53,915 nucleotides of DNA from Pseudoalteromonas lipolytica (GCF_900116435.1 NZ_FPAZ01000023.1:1-53915), one strand, 5' to 3'. Shown: positions 41,331 through 49,938, counted from the stretch's first letter. Program-made: numbers and translations. The notes: a model not told the origin generated them from the sequence alone.

Positions 41331-42016
41331 AAAAACGAATATTAGTAATAGATGATGAGATCCAAATCCAACGTTTTATGAAAGCATCATTATTAGCTGA
41401 GGGTTTCGATTATATTTCAGCCTTAAATGCTCAAGATGGCTTAAAGTTAGCCCGTGAGCAGAGTCCTCAATTGATTGTTCTCGACTTGGGTCTCCCAGAT
41501 AGAGATGGTAGTTGGTTTTTAGAGCAGTTTAGAGTCTGGAGCCGTGTTCCTGTTCTTGTTTTAACTGCTCGAGATGAGGAAGACGAGAAAGTTCGTTTAT
41601 TTCAATCAGGTGCTAATGATTATTTGAGTAAACCTTTCGGGATCAAAGAACTGATTGCTAGAATTAGGGTATTGTTAAGGGATTTATCTACTATCTCAAC
41701 AAATGATAAATTACTTCATTGTGGAGAAATAACTCTCGATGTTACAAACCATAAAATATGGCTGAGTAAAAAAACTATTTTTCTTACAAAAAAAGAATTT
41801 AGTTTATTACACCTGTTTCTAAGAAATCCTAACGTATTAATAACTCATAAAACTCTTCTACAGTCAATTTGGGGAGAACTTCATACAGATGATATTCATT
41901 ACTCAAGGATTTTAGTAAGCCAATTAAGAAAAAAAATTCAAGATGATGTAGATTCACCTCGTTACATAATAACAGAACCTGGTCTTGGGTATCGTTTTAC
42001 CTGCGCTGAGCAATAA
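41327..42016 (+). CDS. KdpE-like response regulator
   Basis: A 229-residue OmpR-family regulator: D9, D10 and phospho-acceptor D53 (IVLDLGLPDRDG), K in LSKPFGIKELI, winged helix (LTKKEFSLLHLFLRN, DIHYSRILVSQLRKKI, TEPGLGYRF). Its DNA-contacting helix resembles that of KdpE at 35782, so the two regulators could read the same TTTAC box. It is coupled to the short kinase and followed 22 bases later by the first TrkH-like gene. Confidence 0.92.
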   Translation: MKKRILVIDDEIQIQRFMKASLLAEGFDYISALNAQDGLKLAREQSPQLIVLDLGLPDRDGSWFLEQFRVWSRVPVLVLTARDEEDEKVRLFQSGANDYLSKPFGIKELIARIRVLLRDLSTISTNDKLLHCGEITLDVTNHKIWLSKKTIFLTKKEFSLLHLFLRNPNVLITHKTLLQSIWGELHTDDIHYSRILVSQLRKKIQDDVDSPRYIITEPGLGYRFTCAEQ

Positions 42017-42038
42017 TTATGAGATTATTAAAAGAATT

Positions 42039-43490
42039 ATGATTAGTTTGCGAAACATTACTCGCTTGTTGTCATTACCTGTTCTTTGGATGGGAATAGT
42101 TCAACTTAGCTTTGGCGCATTATCTCTTTTCTTCTTTAGAGATAATGTAGGTAAAGCCTTTATGATCCCATCACTCATACTAATTATTCTTTCGTTAATG
42201 TTTTTATATAGGTTTAAAAAAGCTGGTCAGAATGATTTTAGTTATAGAGATGCGTTGATGTTTGCAACTTTAACTTGGATTGTTACAGGTATCCTTGGTG
42301 GTTTACCTATAATGCTTGTGACTAAGATAAGTTTCACAGATGCAGTTTTTGAGTCATTAAGCGCATTAACTACAACAGGGGCTACAGTTTTAACTGGTCT
42401 TGATGAGTTACCTAAATCTTTTTTAATGTACCGTCAGTTTTTGCAATGGATGGGTGGGTTAGGTGTCGTTATTTTTGTAGTTGCAGTTTTACCAATGCTG
42501 AATGTCGGCGGGATGCGCTTACTTAAGGCCGAAACACCGGGTCCAGTTAAGGATGAAAAGTTATCTCCAAGAATTGCCAATACGGCTCACTATTTGTGGT
42601 TTGTATATGTATTATTAACAGTACTTTGTGCTCTTTCATATTATTTTGGTGGGATGACGCCATATGACGCAATCGCACATAGTTTTACAACCATTTCTAC
42701 AGGCGGTTTTTCGACTCATGATGCTAGCATGTGGTTTTATGAAAGCCACCTTTTACTTGGGCTATCAAATGTTTTCATGTTATTGGGGGCTATTAGTTTT
42801 GCACTACATTTTAGAATATTGCACTCTAAGTCGCCTGTTTTATATTGGAAAGATGAAGAAACTCGAGTTTTTATTTGTCTAGTGGCTGGCTTATCCTTAA
42901 TTCTGGCAATTATCCTTATTATGGGAGATCGATATGGGGTGTTTGAAAGCTTTAGCTTTGCTATATTTCACGTGATTTCATTTATTACTAGTACAGGGTT
43001 TGGAGCAGCAGATTTAAGTTCTTGGCCAGCTCAAACTAGTTTTTTTCTAGTATTTTGTGCTTATCTCGGTGGTTGTGCAGGTTCTACGGCTGGAGGGAAC
43101 AAAATTATTCGAGATATTATAACTTTTAAGGTAATCAGGCGAGAGCTTTTACAGTGTTTGCACCCAAAAGCTATATTACCTATACGTTTTCAAAGAAACG
43201 CAATTGATGAGCGTGTAAGCCATGCAGTTATGGCATTTATGACTATTGCTGCGGGGTCATCGCTTCTCTTTACGCTACTTCTAATGGCTACGGGTTTAGA
43301 TTTCTGGTCTGCATTTACTGCTGTTGCTGCTTGTATTAATGTTTTGGGGCCGGGATTTGGCGAAGTTGGAAGTAACTTCATTCCTGTATCAGACACGGGT
43401 ATTTGGCTTTTAAATGCGGCGATGATTCTAGGTCGTCTAGAGTATTTCACTATCTTAGCAATGCTTACACCCACATTTTGGCGATATTAG
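42039..43490 (+). CDS. TrkH-family K+ transporter pore subunit
   Basis: About 483 residues, the length of TrkH, with the four-fold repeated pore: TTTGATVLTG, TTISTGGFSTHD, SFITSTGFGAADLSSWP and AACINVLGPGFGEVG, each with the filter Gly. QWMGGLGVVIFVVAVLP matches TrkH. The ATG at 42039 is preferred to the in-frame upstream start at 41985, which overlaps the regulator. It transports K+ with a cytosolic RCK ring, here probably the KtrA-like protein encoded next. Confidence 0.92.
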   Translation: MISLRNITRLLSLPVLWMGIVQLSFGALSLFFFRDNVGKAFMIPSLILIILSLMFLYRFKKAGQNDFSYRDALMFATLTWIVTGILGGLPIMLVTKISFTDAVFESLSALTTTGATVLTGLDELPKSFLMYRQFLQWMGGLGVVIFVVAVLPMLNVGGMRLLKAETPGPVKDEKLSPRIANTAHYLWFVYVLLTVLCALSYYFGGMTPYDAIAHSFTTISTGGFSTHDASMWFYESHLLLGLSNVFMLLGAISFALHFRILHSKSPVLYWKDEETRVFICLVAGLSLILAIILIMGDRYGVFESFSFAIFHVISFITSTGFGAADLSSWPAQTSFFLVFCAYLGGCAGSTAGGNKIIRDIITFKVIRRELLQCLHPKAILPIRFQRNAIDERVSHAVMAFMTIAAGSSLLFTLLLMATGLDFWSAFTAVAACINVLGPGFGEVGSNFIPVSDTGIWLLNAAMILGRLEYFTILAMLTPTFWRY

Positions 43491-43510
43491 TTATTTGAGA
43501 AAAGGTATTC

Positions 43511-44164
43511 ATGGCACATTTTACTGTTATAGGTCTTGGCAGGTTCGGGATTACAGCTAGTTTAGAATTAATACATATGGGGCATTCAGTTACAGGTGTT
43601 GATTGTTCAGAGAAGATTGCAACTCAATACGCAGAGGAGCTAACACAAACAGTTATTTGTGACTCCACTGATGAGAGGGCATTGAAAGAGCTTTCTTTGT
43701 CAGAAAGTGAGGCTGTTCTTGTCGCGATTGGAGAGGATATGGAAGCTAGTTTACTTACTACTCTCCATCTAAAAAATTTAGGTGTTAAACATCTATGGGT
43801 TAAAGCGAATAATGCTGCACATCACACAATTTTGTCAAAGTTAGGAGTATCAAAAATTATTCACCCAGAAGAAGAAATGGGAATAAGGGTTGCTCAGGCT
43901 TTGAACTATCCTATGGTGAGCGATTATATTGCTATAGGACATGGTTACTATGTTGTTGAAATAGAAGTAATAGAGCGCATTGATAATATGTCTCTTGGAG
44001 AACTTTTGAATGACAAAATACATATAATTGAATCTTTATTAGTAAAAAGAGAGCAGGACCTTTTCCCAAAGCCAAATGATAAATTTATTTTGCACTCAGG
44101 CGATATTTTGCTGCTCTGTGGCACCCGAGCTGTACTTAAAAGTCTTGCTCCAAGGTTAGTTTGA
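43511..44164 (+). CDS. KtrA/TrkA-like RCK regulatory subunit
   Basis: A 217-residue cytosolic protein with one RCK_N Rossmann domain (VIGLGRFGITASLEL; acidic end of strand 2 GVDCSEK) and one RCK_C domain (about 135-217). This is the length of KtrA, half that of E. coli TrkA, so it should form an octameric ring gated by ATP/ADP or c-di-AMP-like ligands. It lies between two different pore genes and may serve both, which is unusual. AAAAGG precedes the start. Confidence 0.92.
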   Translation: MAHFTVIGLGRFGITASLELIHMGHSVTGVDCSEKIATQYAEELTQTVICDSTDERALKELSLSESEAVLVAIGEDMEASLLTTLHLKNLGVKHLWVKANNAAHHTILSKLGVSKIIHPEEEMGIRVAQALNYPMVSDYIAIGHGYYVVEIEVIERIDNMSLGELLNDKIHIIESLLVKREQDLFPKPNDKFILHSGDILLLCGTRAVLKSLAPRLV

Positions 44165-44165
44165 T

Positions 44166-45530
44166 ATGGTTAAATGGGATCCTAAAATAATAAGAATTGA
44201 AAGAAAGCCAAAAGCTGCGAGTAAGATCCATGCTGCTCCGCCGATTGTTTTATCGTTGGCTTTTCTAACTCTTATATTCATTGGCACACTCATACTCAAG
44301 TTACCGATTTCAACAGAAACGCCAATATCATGGATGGATAGCTTATTTACTGCTACATCAGCAGTAACAGTGACAGGGTTAGTTGTTGCAGATACAGGAG
44401 CAGATTTTACGCTCTTTGGTCAGATAGTAATCACTTTATTGATACAGCTTGGTGGATTAGGGCTGATGACGTTTGCAGTTGTTACTTTGATTGCTCTAGG
44501 TGGAAAAATTGGTTTTTTTCAGCAGACAGTAGCTAAAGAAGCATTTAATCAAACCGACACACATTCTTTAATCAAAACTGCTAAAGCCGTGCTGTTGTTT
44601 GCATTATTTGTTGAGACTATTGGTATTATCATTTTAACAATACATTGGTTACCCGATTTGGGGTGGAAAAATAGTATTTGGCACGCTATTTTCTATACAA
44701 TTTCGGCATTTAATAATGCTGGTTTTGCGTTAAGCTCTGATAGCTTAATGCCATATGTTTCAGACCCTATCGTCAATTTTACAATAACGTTACTTTTTAT
44801 AACTGGAGGGCTTGGCTTTTCAGTATGGCTCGAAATTTGGCAAAAGAAACGATGGAAAGCGCTAAGCCCTTATAGTAAGCTGATGTTGGCAGGAACCTTA
44901 ACGCTAAATATTATTGCACTAATTGCTATTTACTTAATTGAATTTAACAACCCTAAAACACTAGGTTTGCTAAGTACCGAAGATCAATGGCTAGCGTCTT
45001 GGTTTCAGGCTGTAACGCCAAGAACAGCAGGTTTTAATACACTTGATATTGCATCACTTGAGGATGCTTCTACCACCGTAATGTTATTATTAATGTTTAT
45101 TGGTGGAGGTTCATTAAGCACGGCGAGTGGTATAAAAGTAGTTACATTTTTTGTCCTTTTTTTGGCAACGTATAGTTTTTTGAGAAGAGATAACAATGTT
45201 GAATCCTTTGGGCGTACCATACCTCCCGAGACGGTGAGCAAGGCATTAGCGCTTGCAATAGTCTATATTGGTGTGACTTGGTTTGGAATATTTTTATTGC
45301 TGCTGACAGAGAACAGTAAATTTCTTGATATAGTTTTTGAGGTTGTTTCTGCTTTTGGTACGGTTGGCTTGTCTAGAGGCCTGACTTCGGAGCTCTCAGA
45401 AATCGGTAAAGTCATTATAATCGTGTTGATGTTTATAGGTCGATTAGGGCCTTTGACACTGGCGTATTTTTTGGCTAGTCCAAGATCAAAAGTTACGCGA
45501 GTGCCAGAGTCTCGTTTTGCTATCGGGTAG
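44166..45530 (+). CDS. KtrB/TrkH-family K+ transporter, second pore subunit
   Basis: A 454-residue protein of KtrB length with filter loops TSAVTVTGLVV, SAFNNAGFALSSD, TPRTAGFNTLDI and SAFGTVGLSRGLT, and the diagnostic end FIGRLGPLTLAYFLA. It starts one base after the KtrA-like stop. With the preceding RCK protein it makes a complete Ktr system (Na+-dependent K+ uptake in Vibrio). The operon thus encodes both a TrkH-type and a KtrB-type pore. Confidence 0.93.
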   Translation: MVKWDPKIIRIERKPKAASKIHAAPPIVLSLAFLTLIFIGTLILKLPISTETPISWMDSLFTATSAVTVTGLVVADTGADFTLFGQIVITLLIQLGGLGLMTFAVVTLIALGGKIGFFQQTVAKEAFNQTDTHSLIKTAKAVLLFALFVETIGIIILTIHWLPDLGWKNSIWHAIFYTISAFNNAGFALSSDSLMPYVSDPIVNFTITLLFITGGLGFSVWLEIWQKKRWKALSPYSKLMLAGTLTLNIIALIAIYLIEFNNPKTLGLLSTEDQWLASWFQAVTPRTAGFNTLDIASLEDASTTVMLLLMFIGGGSLSTASGIKVVTFFVLFLATYSFLRRDNNVESFGRTIPPETVSKALALAIVYIGVTWFGIFLLLLTENSKFLDIVFEVVSAFGTVGLSRGLTSELSEIGKVIIIVLMFIGRLGPLTLAYFLASPRSKVTRVPESRFAIG

Positions 45531-45554
45531 GAACCGTAAATAGTTTGATATATG

Positions 45555-45577
45555 ATTGAGACAAAACCTGTCTCAAT
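45555..45577 (+). terminator. Candidate terminator hairpin after the Ktr operon
   Basis: ATTGAGACA and TGTCTCAAT form a perfect 9-bp stem with a five-base loop, 24 bases after the stop. The following TAATAA is T-poor, so termination may be weak. Confidence 0.55.
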
Positions 45578-45865
45578 TAATAACCCCTATGACATGGATA
45601 AGACTAAGGGCCTTATTAGCTATTGTCAGGGGGATTTGGCATGCCATAATTAGATGTAGCAATGGCTTTCGAACCTTTCATCATGCGTAGCTATCTTTGA
45701 CTTAGTATCTAGGTTTTTTCGTTACAGCCCCCTTCATTCTCCTATTAAGTAATTTTCTTATTTCAAAACACGATAGTAAAGAAATGTCATTTTTCAAATC
45801 TGATAGTGGAAAGTAAAAAATATTTATTTCATAGGTAAACGGAATATATCTGCATGTTTAGTTCA

Positions 45866-45891
45866 TGTACGAAAGTTACAGGTTTCGTACA
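45866..45891. promoter_or_regulatory. Inverted repeat in front of the resolvase remnant
   Basis: TGTACGAAA (45866-45874) and TTTCGTACA (45883-45891) are perfect 9-bp arms around an 8-base centre. The dyad resembles a subsite of a res region for a Tn3-type serine resolvase. Confidence 0.6.
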
Positions 45892-45892
45892 C

Positions 45893-45964
45893 ATGAAAGT
45901 TGGTTTTGCAAGAGTCTCAATTAAAGAACAAGATTTAAATATTCAACTGTCCAATTCCTTTTAA
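45893..45964 (+). pseudogene. N-terminal remnant of a serine resolvase
   Basis: A 23-codon frame reads MKVGFARVSIKEQDLNIQLS, the start of Tn3-type resolvases including the catalytic Ser of ARVS, then stops. The rest of the gene is missing and A+T-rich unrelated sequence follows. The dyad just upstream fits its former res site. It marks a lost transposon or plasmid module at the edge of the K+ cargo. Confidence 0.75.
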
Positions 45965-46064
45965 AAAATACTACAACATCATAGTCGATTATTTATTGTT
46001 ACCAAGTAACAAATAAAAAAATAAGTAAGACTTGATGAAAATAGTCATTTATGTAGTGGTCAAG

Positions 46065-46983
46065 TTATTTGGCCACAGTTTTATAGTTATGCCAGAAGTT
46101 ATTCTCTGACTCGTTTGGTGTCAAACCGTTGTTATGCTTATGCGGCCTGACTGAATTGTAATATCGGTAAATATATCGCGTGATTTCACTTTTCGCTTCA
46201 TTAAAGCTACGGTAGCCGATATTTGGCACCCATTCTGTTTTTAAACTTCTGAAAAATCGCTCCATCGGGGCATTATCCCAACAATTTCCGCGTCGACTTA
46301 AACTTTGTTTTATCTGATAACGCCAAAGCTGTTGTCTGAATTCCAAGCTTGTGTAATGGCAACCCTGATCCGAATGAAACATCACGCCTTGAGGTTGTCC
46401 TCTAAATTCATAAGCCATTGTTAACGCTTGTTTGGTCAAAGCGCTGTTTGGTGAATTCGACAAGGCCCAGCCAATGACTTTTCGACTGAATAAATCGATA
46501 ACAACTGCTAGATAACACCACCGATTACCTGTCCAAATATAGCTCACATCACCACACCAGACCTGATTAGGGGTTTGCGGTGAAAACTGGCGAGCCAGAT
46601 GGTTTGGTATTTCAATATGTTCCGAGCCGGACTTTTTATAACGATGCTTTGGCACTTGGCAACTCACTAAACCCAACTGGCTCATAAACTTCCCTGCATA
46701 ATAACGATTTAATGGATAACCATTTCCCGTCATAATCGTTGCAAGAGTTCTGGCCCCAGCAGAGCCGTTGCTTTGCGTATGCACTCGCTTGATTTCAGCT
46801 TTTTTTCAACCGTTTGCCTGGGGGCCGACTTATTTTTAGCTTGCCAGTATCTATAGCTGCTACGGTGAATGCCAAATACTTCGCAAAGACGTTTCACTGA
46901 GTATTTAGATGGCTGGCTCAGATTGAGTTTTTCAATTATTTCGAATTGTTCAGTGAGTCCGACGTCAACAGAGCCGTAGCCTT
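46065..46983 (-). pseudogene. IS3-family transposase OrfB, frameshifted
   Basis: The DDE integrase core is present: WCGDVSYIW (first Asp), FHSDQGCHYTS (second Asp) and SRRGNCWDNAPMERFF (Glu), ending inside the left inverted repeat. OrfB is read in the -1 frame from the A AAA AAG heptamer at 46987-46981 (minus strand). At 46806-46800 a run of seven A residues breaks the frame after TVEKK; the expected continuation AEIKRVHTQS lies in the -1 frame. One A is probably lost. Confidence 0.85.
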
Positions 46984-47239
46984 TTTTAAAATATCCTTTT
47001 CTAATTCAATGCGCTCTATTCGTTTTTTAAGCTCACGAATTTCAATTTGCTCTGGTGTCATCGGCGACGCTTTTGGTGATTGACCTTGGCGTTCTTGTTT
47101 CAATTGTTTGACCCATTTCCCAACCGTTGAATTCCCCACGTTCATCGCTTTGGCGGCTTCTTCATGGGTGGTCAACAACCAACTGAGCAACTTCCAGCTT
47201 AAATTCAGCACTAAAATTTCTTCGAGTTTTCTTTGTCAT
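46936..47239 (-). pseudogene. IS3-family transposase OrfA, frameshifted
   Basis: The ATG at 47239 opens MTKKTRRNFSAEFKLEVAQL, then VVDHP and a stop near 47163. The remainder (HEEAAKAMNVGNSTVGKWVK, ending LLTSDSLNNSK) continues in another frame. Compared with typical OrfA, about four residues between VVD and HEEAAKAM are missing, consistent with an 8-base deletion. The programmed frameshift site near the end is intact. Confidence 0.82.
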
Positions 47240-47375
47240 TTTGTCACCTAATCTTGCTATGATTGAATCATAACACCTCTAATCAGGTGGCCAAATTATT
47301 CTGCCACTACAGCCCAAGATGGCCATAAACACTGGCCAATTTCTTGTGGTTAGTTAGTTTTACGTCAAACTAATT

Positions 47376-48434
47376 TTATTTTGCAAAACTTGAAGCAGTG
47401 GTGTTTTCCCCAGTGTGGTTTGCAGGTAACGCTTGCCTTTCTCCTACGAGCTTTCCACCCCAACGGCGCAACAATTCAAAACCGCCCAAACAAATAGCGA
47501 CGGCTAATATTGATATTAAGATACCTGGAATTCCGAGTAGTTTTTGTTCAGAAAATAACGTCCAAATGAACTGACCGACGCACAATGTAGCAACGACTAA
47601 CAAGGTTGGCTTGCGACCTATTTTGGCAACAATAAATACACCTAATGGCGCACCCAGGGCTACAACGGGGGCAGCGGCTAACCAATTTTCATAAACACCT
47701 GCTTGTAACCCTTGCCCCGAAAATATTTTTGTTGCCACTCCTAACACAGAATTAAATGCCATAATCACTACAGAAGTAGGAATGGCAATTTTTAGATCAG
47801 CTCTGCACACTAACACTAATGCAGTGTAAAGGACCATATCAATACCGACGCCTGTGGAAGAGGTAATCGTTGCGCCCGCGAGCAACCCAAGCCACATGCC
47901 AAATTTAAAATCCCATTTCTCATTAAATTCGGTCATGCCAGTATGACCAGCAATTTCATTGATTCTGAAAAGATGTAACAGCCCAAAACTTGCCCACACA
48001 ACCGCAAAAATAAGTTTTATCCATAGTTCAGGCACGTAAGGCGCGATAAAGAAAATACCCAGTGGTGTGCCAACAAGAGAGCCAACTATAGCGCCACTTA
48101 ACATGGCATTTGCCAGTGGTTGTCGACGAGCGAGAATAAAAATACTGGCGCTGGTCATGCCAATGGCCTGAATCGCAAAGCTAAAATCGCGACCAAGACT
48201 AGCTGGCAGCTCAAATAACAGCACTAGCACCGGGAAGCCAACCGTACCACCTCCCATTGGTGTTGAACCTGCTGCATAGCTTCCTATTGCCATAGCTAGC
48301 GCCATAGGCCAGTGCTCTATAGCGGTTACCCATTGCGCCTTTCCAACAATTAACCATAGCCAAACGCTGTAAAACAAACCTAGCCATAAAAACCAGATCC
48401 AAAGATATTTTTTTTGTGACGATATTAGGCCCAT
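47376..48434 (-). CDS. TauE/SafE (TSUP) family membrane permease
   Basis: A 352-residue protein of eight to ten helices with the duplicated TSUP pattern: GSYAAGSTPMGGGTVGFPVL in the first half and GLLAGATITSSTGVGIDMVL in the second, plus GAPLG motifs. Family members export sulfite or sulfoacetate-type anions. No sulfur gene lies beside it, so the substrate is open. It runs leftward, towards the IS3 element and against the K+ operons, and is the last gene of the cargo. Confidence 0.85.
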   Translation of the reverse strand: MGLISSQKKYLWIWFLWLGLFYSVWLWLIVGKAQWVTAIEHWPMALAMAIGSYAAGSTPMGGGTVGFPVLVLLFELPASLGRDFSFAIQAIGMTSASIFILARRQPLANAMLSGAIVGSLVGTPLGIFFIAPYVPELWIKLIFAVVWASFGLLHLFRINEIAGHTGMTEFNEKWDFKFGMWLGLLAGATITSSTGVGIDMVLYTALVLVCRADLKIAIPTSVVIMAFNSVLGVATKIFSGQGLQAGVYENWLAAAPVVALGAPLGVFIVAKIGRKPTLLVVATLCVGQFIWTLFSEQKLLGIPGILISILAVAICLGGFELLRRWGGKLVGERQALPANHTGENTTASSFAK

Positions 48435-48575
48435 TTATTTTATTTAGTACATCAATAAGAATTCAATAACAAGAACATATCATAGTTGTTGGCATTATTT
48501 GATAATTACTGCGTTTCAAATATTGCAGACTGTGTGGATCGCTCGCCCTCGTCAAAGCCTGCAAGGCTTGGACAA

Positions 48576-48631
48576 TACTGCTTCTGCCTACTGCTCTTGT
48601 TACTGTTACTGATCCTGTTACTGCTACTGGT
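48576..48631 (+). repeat. Degenerate short tandem repeat (CTGCT/TTACTG units)
   Basis: Successive units such as ACTGCTTCTGCCTACTGCTC, TTGTTACTG, TTACTGATCC, TGTTACTG and CTACTGG repeat a TTACTG core at 6- to 12-base steps. Confidence 0.6.
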
Positions 48632-48963
48632 TAACGCATGGGTCAAGTAACCGTCAGACAAAGCTTGTTGAACCCTTTGCAAAGGGTTTCAAAACAGTTA
48701 GTAAAATTCTGCTTCGTATTGAATTTACTGGCTTAAAGCGAAGTCAGGAGCATCATTAAAATGCTCAGTCGAACTCAGTTAAAGCCTTTTTCAACCGTTT
48801 GAAAAGGGGTTGGCTAAGCCATACGTAAAGGGTATCGGTAAGGGTTACCTAAACGGTTTGGCTAAGGCTTTCTGAAAGGCTTATCCAAAGCCTTCATACA
48901 TGGGTTCACCCAGTAGAAAGATTAAAAAAACGCTGAGGTATCCAAGGTGCATTTTGTACAAAC

Positions 48964-48977
48964 TCGTTTATAAACGA
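48964..48977. promoter_or_regulatory. 14-bp palindrome upstream of the s024-like gene
   Basis: TCGTTTATAAACGA is fully symmetric and lies 56 bases before the ATG, a position suited to an operator. Confidence 0.5.
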
Positions 48978-49032
48978 ACAGGGCACAGTGAAATAACCCA
49001 AAGCGAACAACAGAATTGAAGAGGAACCATCA

Positions 49033-49938
49033 ATGACAAGAGCCCCTGCGCCATTTCCGCTAGAGCGCCTCGCGGATATCCCAGAAAGACCAGAAGATTT
49101 TAGATTGCTGGAGCGTATTCCATTAACGCGTGAGCCGCAGTCCTGGCCACTTGAACTCTCTCCTGTGGTCGGTGATGAACAACCGATGGTGCTGCTCGAT
49201 ACAGAGACAACCGGACTGTCTGCCGATGACGAGTCTATTATTGAGCTTGGTATGGTTAAGGTGCTTTACAGCCCATCAGCTAAGCGGATTGTGTCGATTG
49301 TTGATGTGATCAGCCTGTATGAAGATCCCGGCAAGCCAATCCCCGAGCTGATCACCGAGTTAACCGGTATCACCGATGATATGGTGCAAGGCCAGCACAT
49401 TGATGATTCACTGGTAGCGAGTTGGTTATCCGATGATCCGCTGGTGGTTGCACACAATGCACAGTTTGATCGTCCTTTCTTTGAAAAGCGGTTTGCTACA
49501 TTAGGACATCTATCTTGGGCCTGCTCAGCCAGTGGCATAGATTGGAAGGCGCTGGGTTTTGAAAGTCGAAAACTTGAGTACCTGCTGCTTCGCTTAGCTT
49601 GGTTTTATGAAGGACACCGAGCCGCAACCGATTGTTTGGCGATGGCCTGGTTGTTCCATTTGTTGCCCGAGTCCGTTGCAAACTTGTTGTCTGAAGCAGA
49701 CAGGCGAACTGTGTTAGTTCGTGCGTTTGGTGCGCCGTTTGACGTAAAGGACTATTTAAAAGAACGTGGTTACCGTTGGCATGACGGCGTTAAAGGTGCC
49801 AACAAGCATTGGTGGCGCGAAATCAGCGAAGACGAGTTGCCGCAGGAACAAACTTACCTGGATGATTTGTATCATCGTGGCTCAGAACATGCCCACTATG
49901 ACTACAAAGATGCCCGTAATCGATTTAAAGCTTTGTAG
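49033..49938 (+). CDS. DnaQ-like 3'-5' exonuclease (SXT s024-like)
   Basis: A 301-residue protein with a DEDDh exonuclease domain: Exo I VLLDTETTGLS (D and E), Exo II VAHNAQFDRPFF, Exo III HRAATDCLAMAW (H and D). The C-terminal part (about 240-301, WHDGVKGANKHWWREI) resembles a small DNA-associated module found in such proteins. Position and order before s025 and s026 match the conserved gene s024 of SXT/R391. Ribosome binding site AGAGGA. Its job in ICE biology is not established. Confidence 0.87.
   Translation: MTRAPAPFPLERLADIPERPEDFRLLERIPLTREPQSWPLELSPVVGDEQPMVLLDTETTGLSADDESIIELGMVKVLYSPSAKRIVSIVDVISLYEDPGKPIPELITELTGITDDMVQGQHIDDSLVASWLSDDPLVVAHNAQFDRPFFEKRFATLGHLSWACSASGIDWKALGFESRKLEYLLLRLAWFYEGHRAATDCLAMAWLFHLLPESVANLLSEADRRTVLVRAFGAPFDVKDYLKERGYRWHDGVKGANKHWWREISEDELPQEQTYLDDLYHRGSEHAHYDYKDARNRFKAL

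Larger units (their letters stand above)
46052..47311 (-). mobile_element. IS3-family insertion sequence, decayed (1,260 bp)
   Basis: The ends are 25-bp imperfect inverted repeats that start TGTAGTGG and end TTTGGCCAC (46052-46076 and 47287-47311). Inside lie orfA and orfB of an IS3-type transposase on the minus strand. Flanks differ (TTA before, GCC after), so no target duplication is visible. Both frames are broken. Confidence 0.9.
48435..49032. other. Gene-free stretch rich in hairpins before the s024-like gene
   Basis: No ORF is credible. From left to right: a degenerate TTACTG-type tandem tract (48576-48631), an 18-bp perfect palindrome AACCCTTTGCAAAGGGTT (48671-48688), GAGCAT/ATGCTC, a long CTTTTTCAA/TTGAAAAGG hairpin, AAGGCTT/AAAGCCTT, and a 14-bp palindrome near 48964. 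It could be a structured leader. Confidence 0.5.

Noticed and set aside
48576..48631. CRISPR-like array at the TTACTG repeats
   Set aside because: Units are 6-12 bases, degenerate and without spacers; no cas genes nearby.
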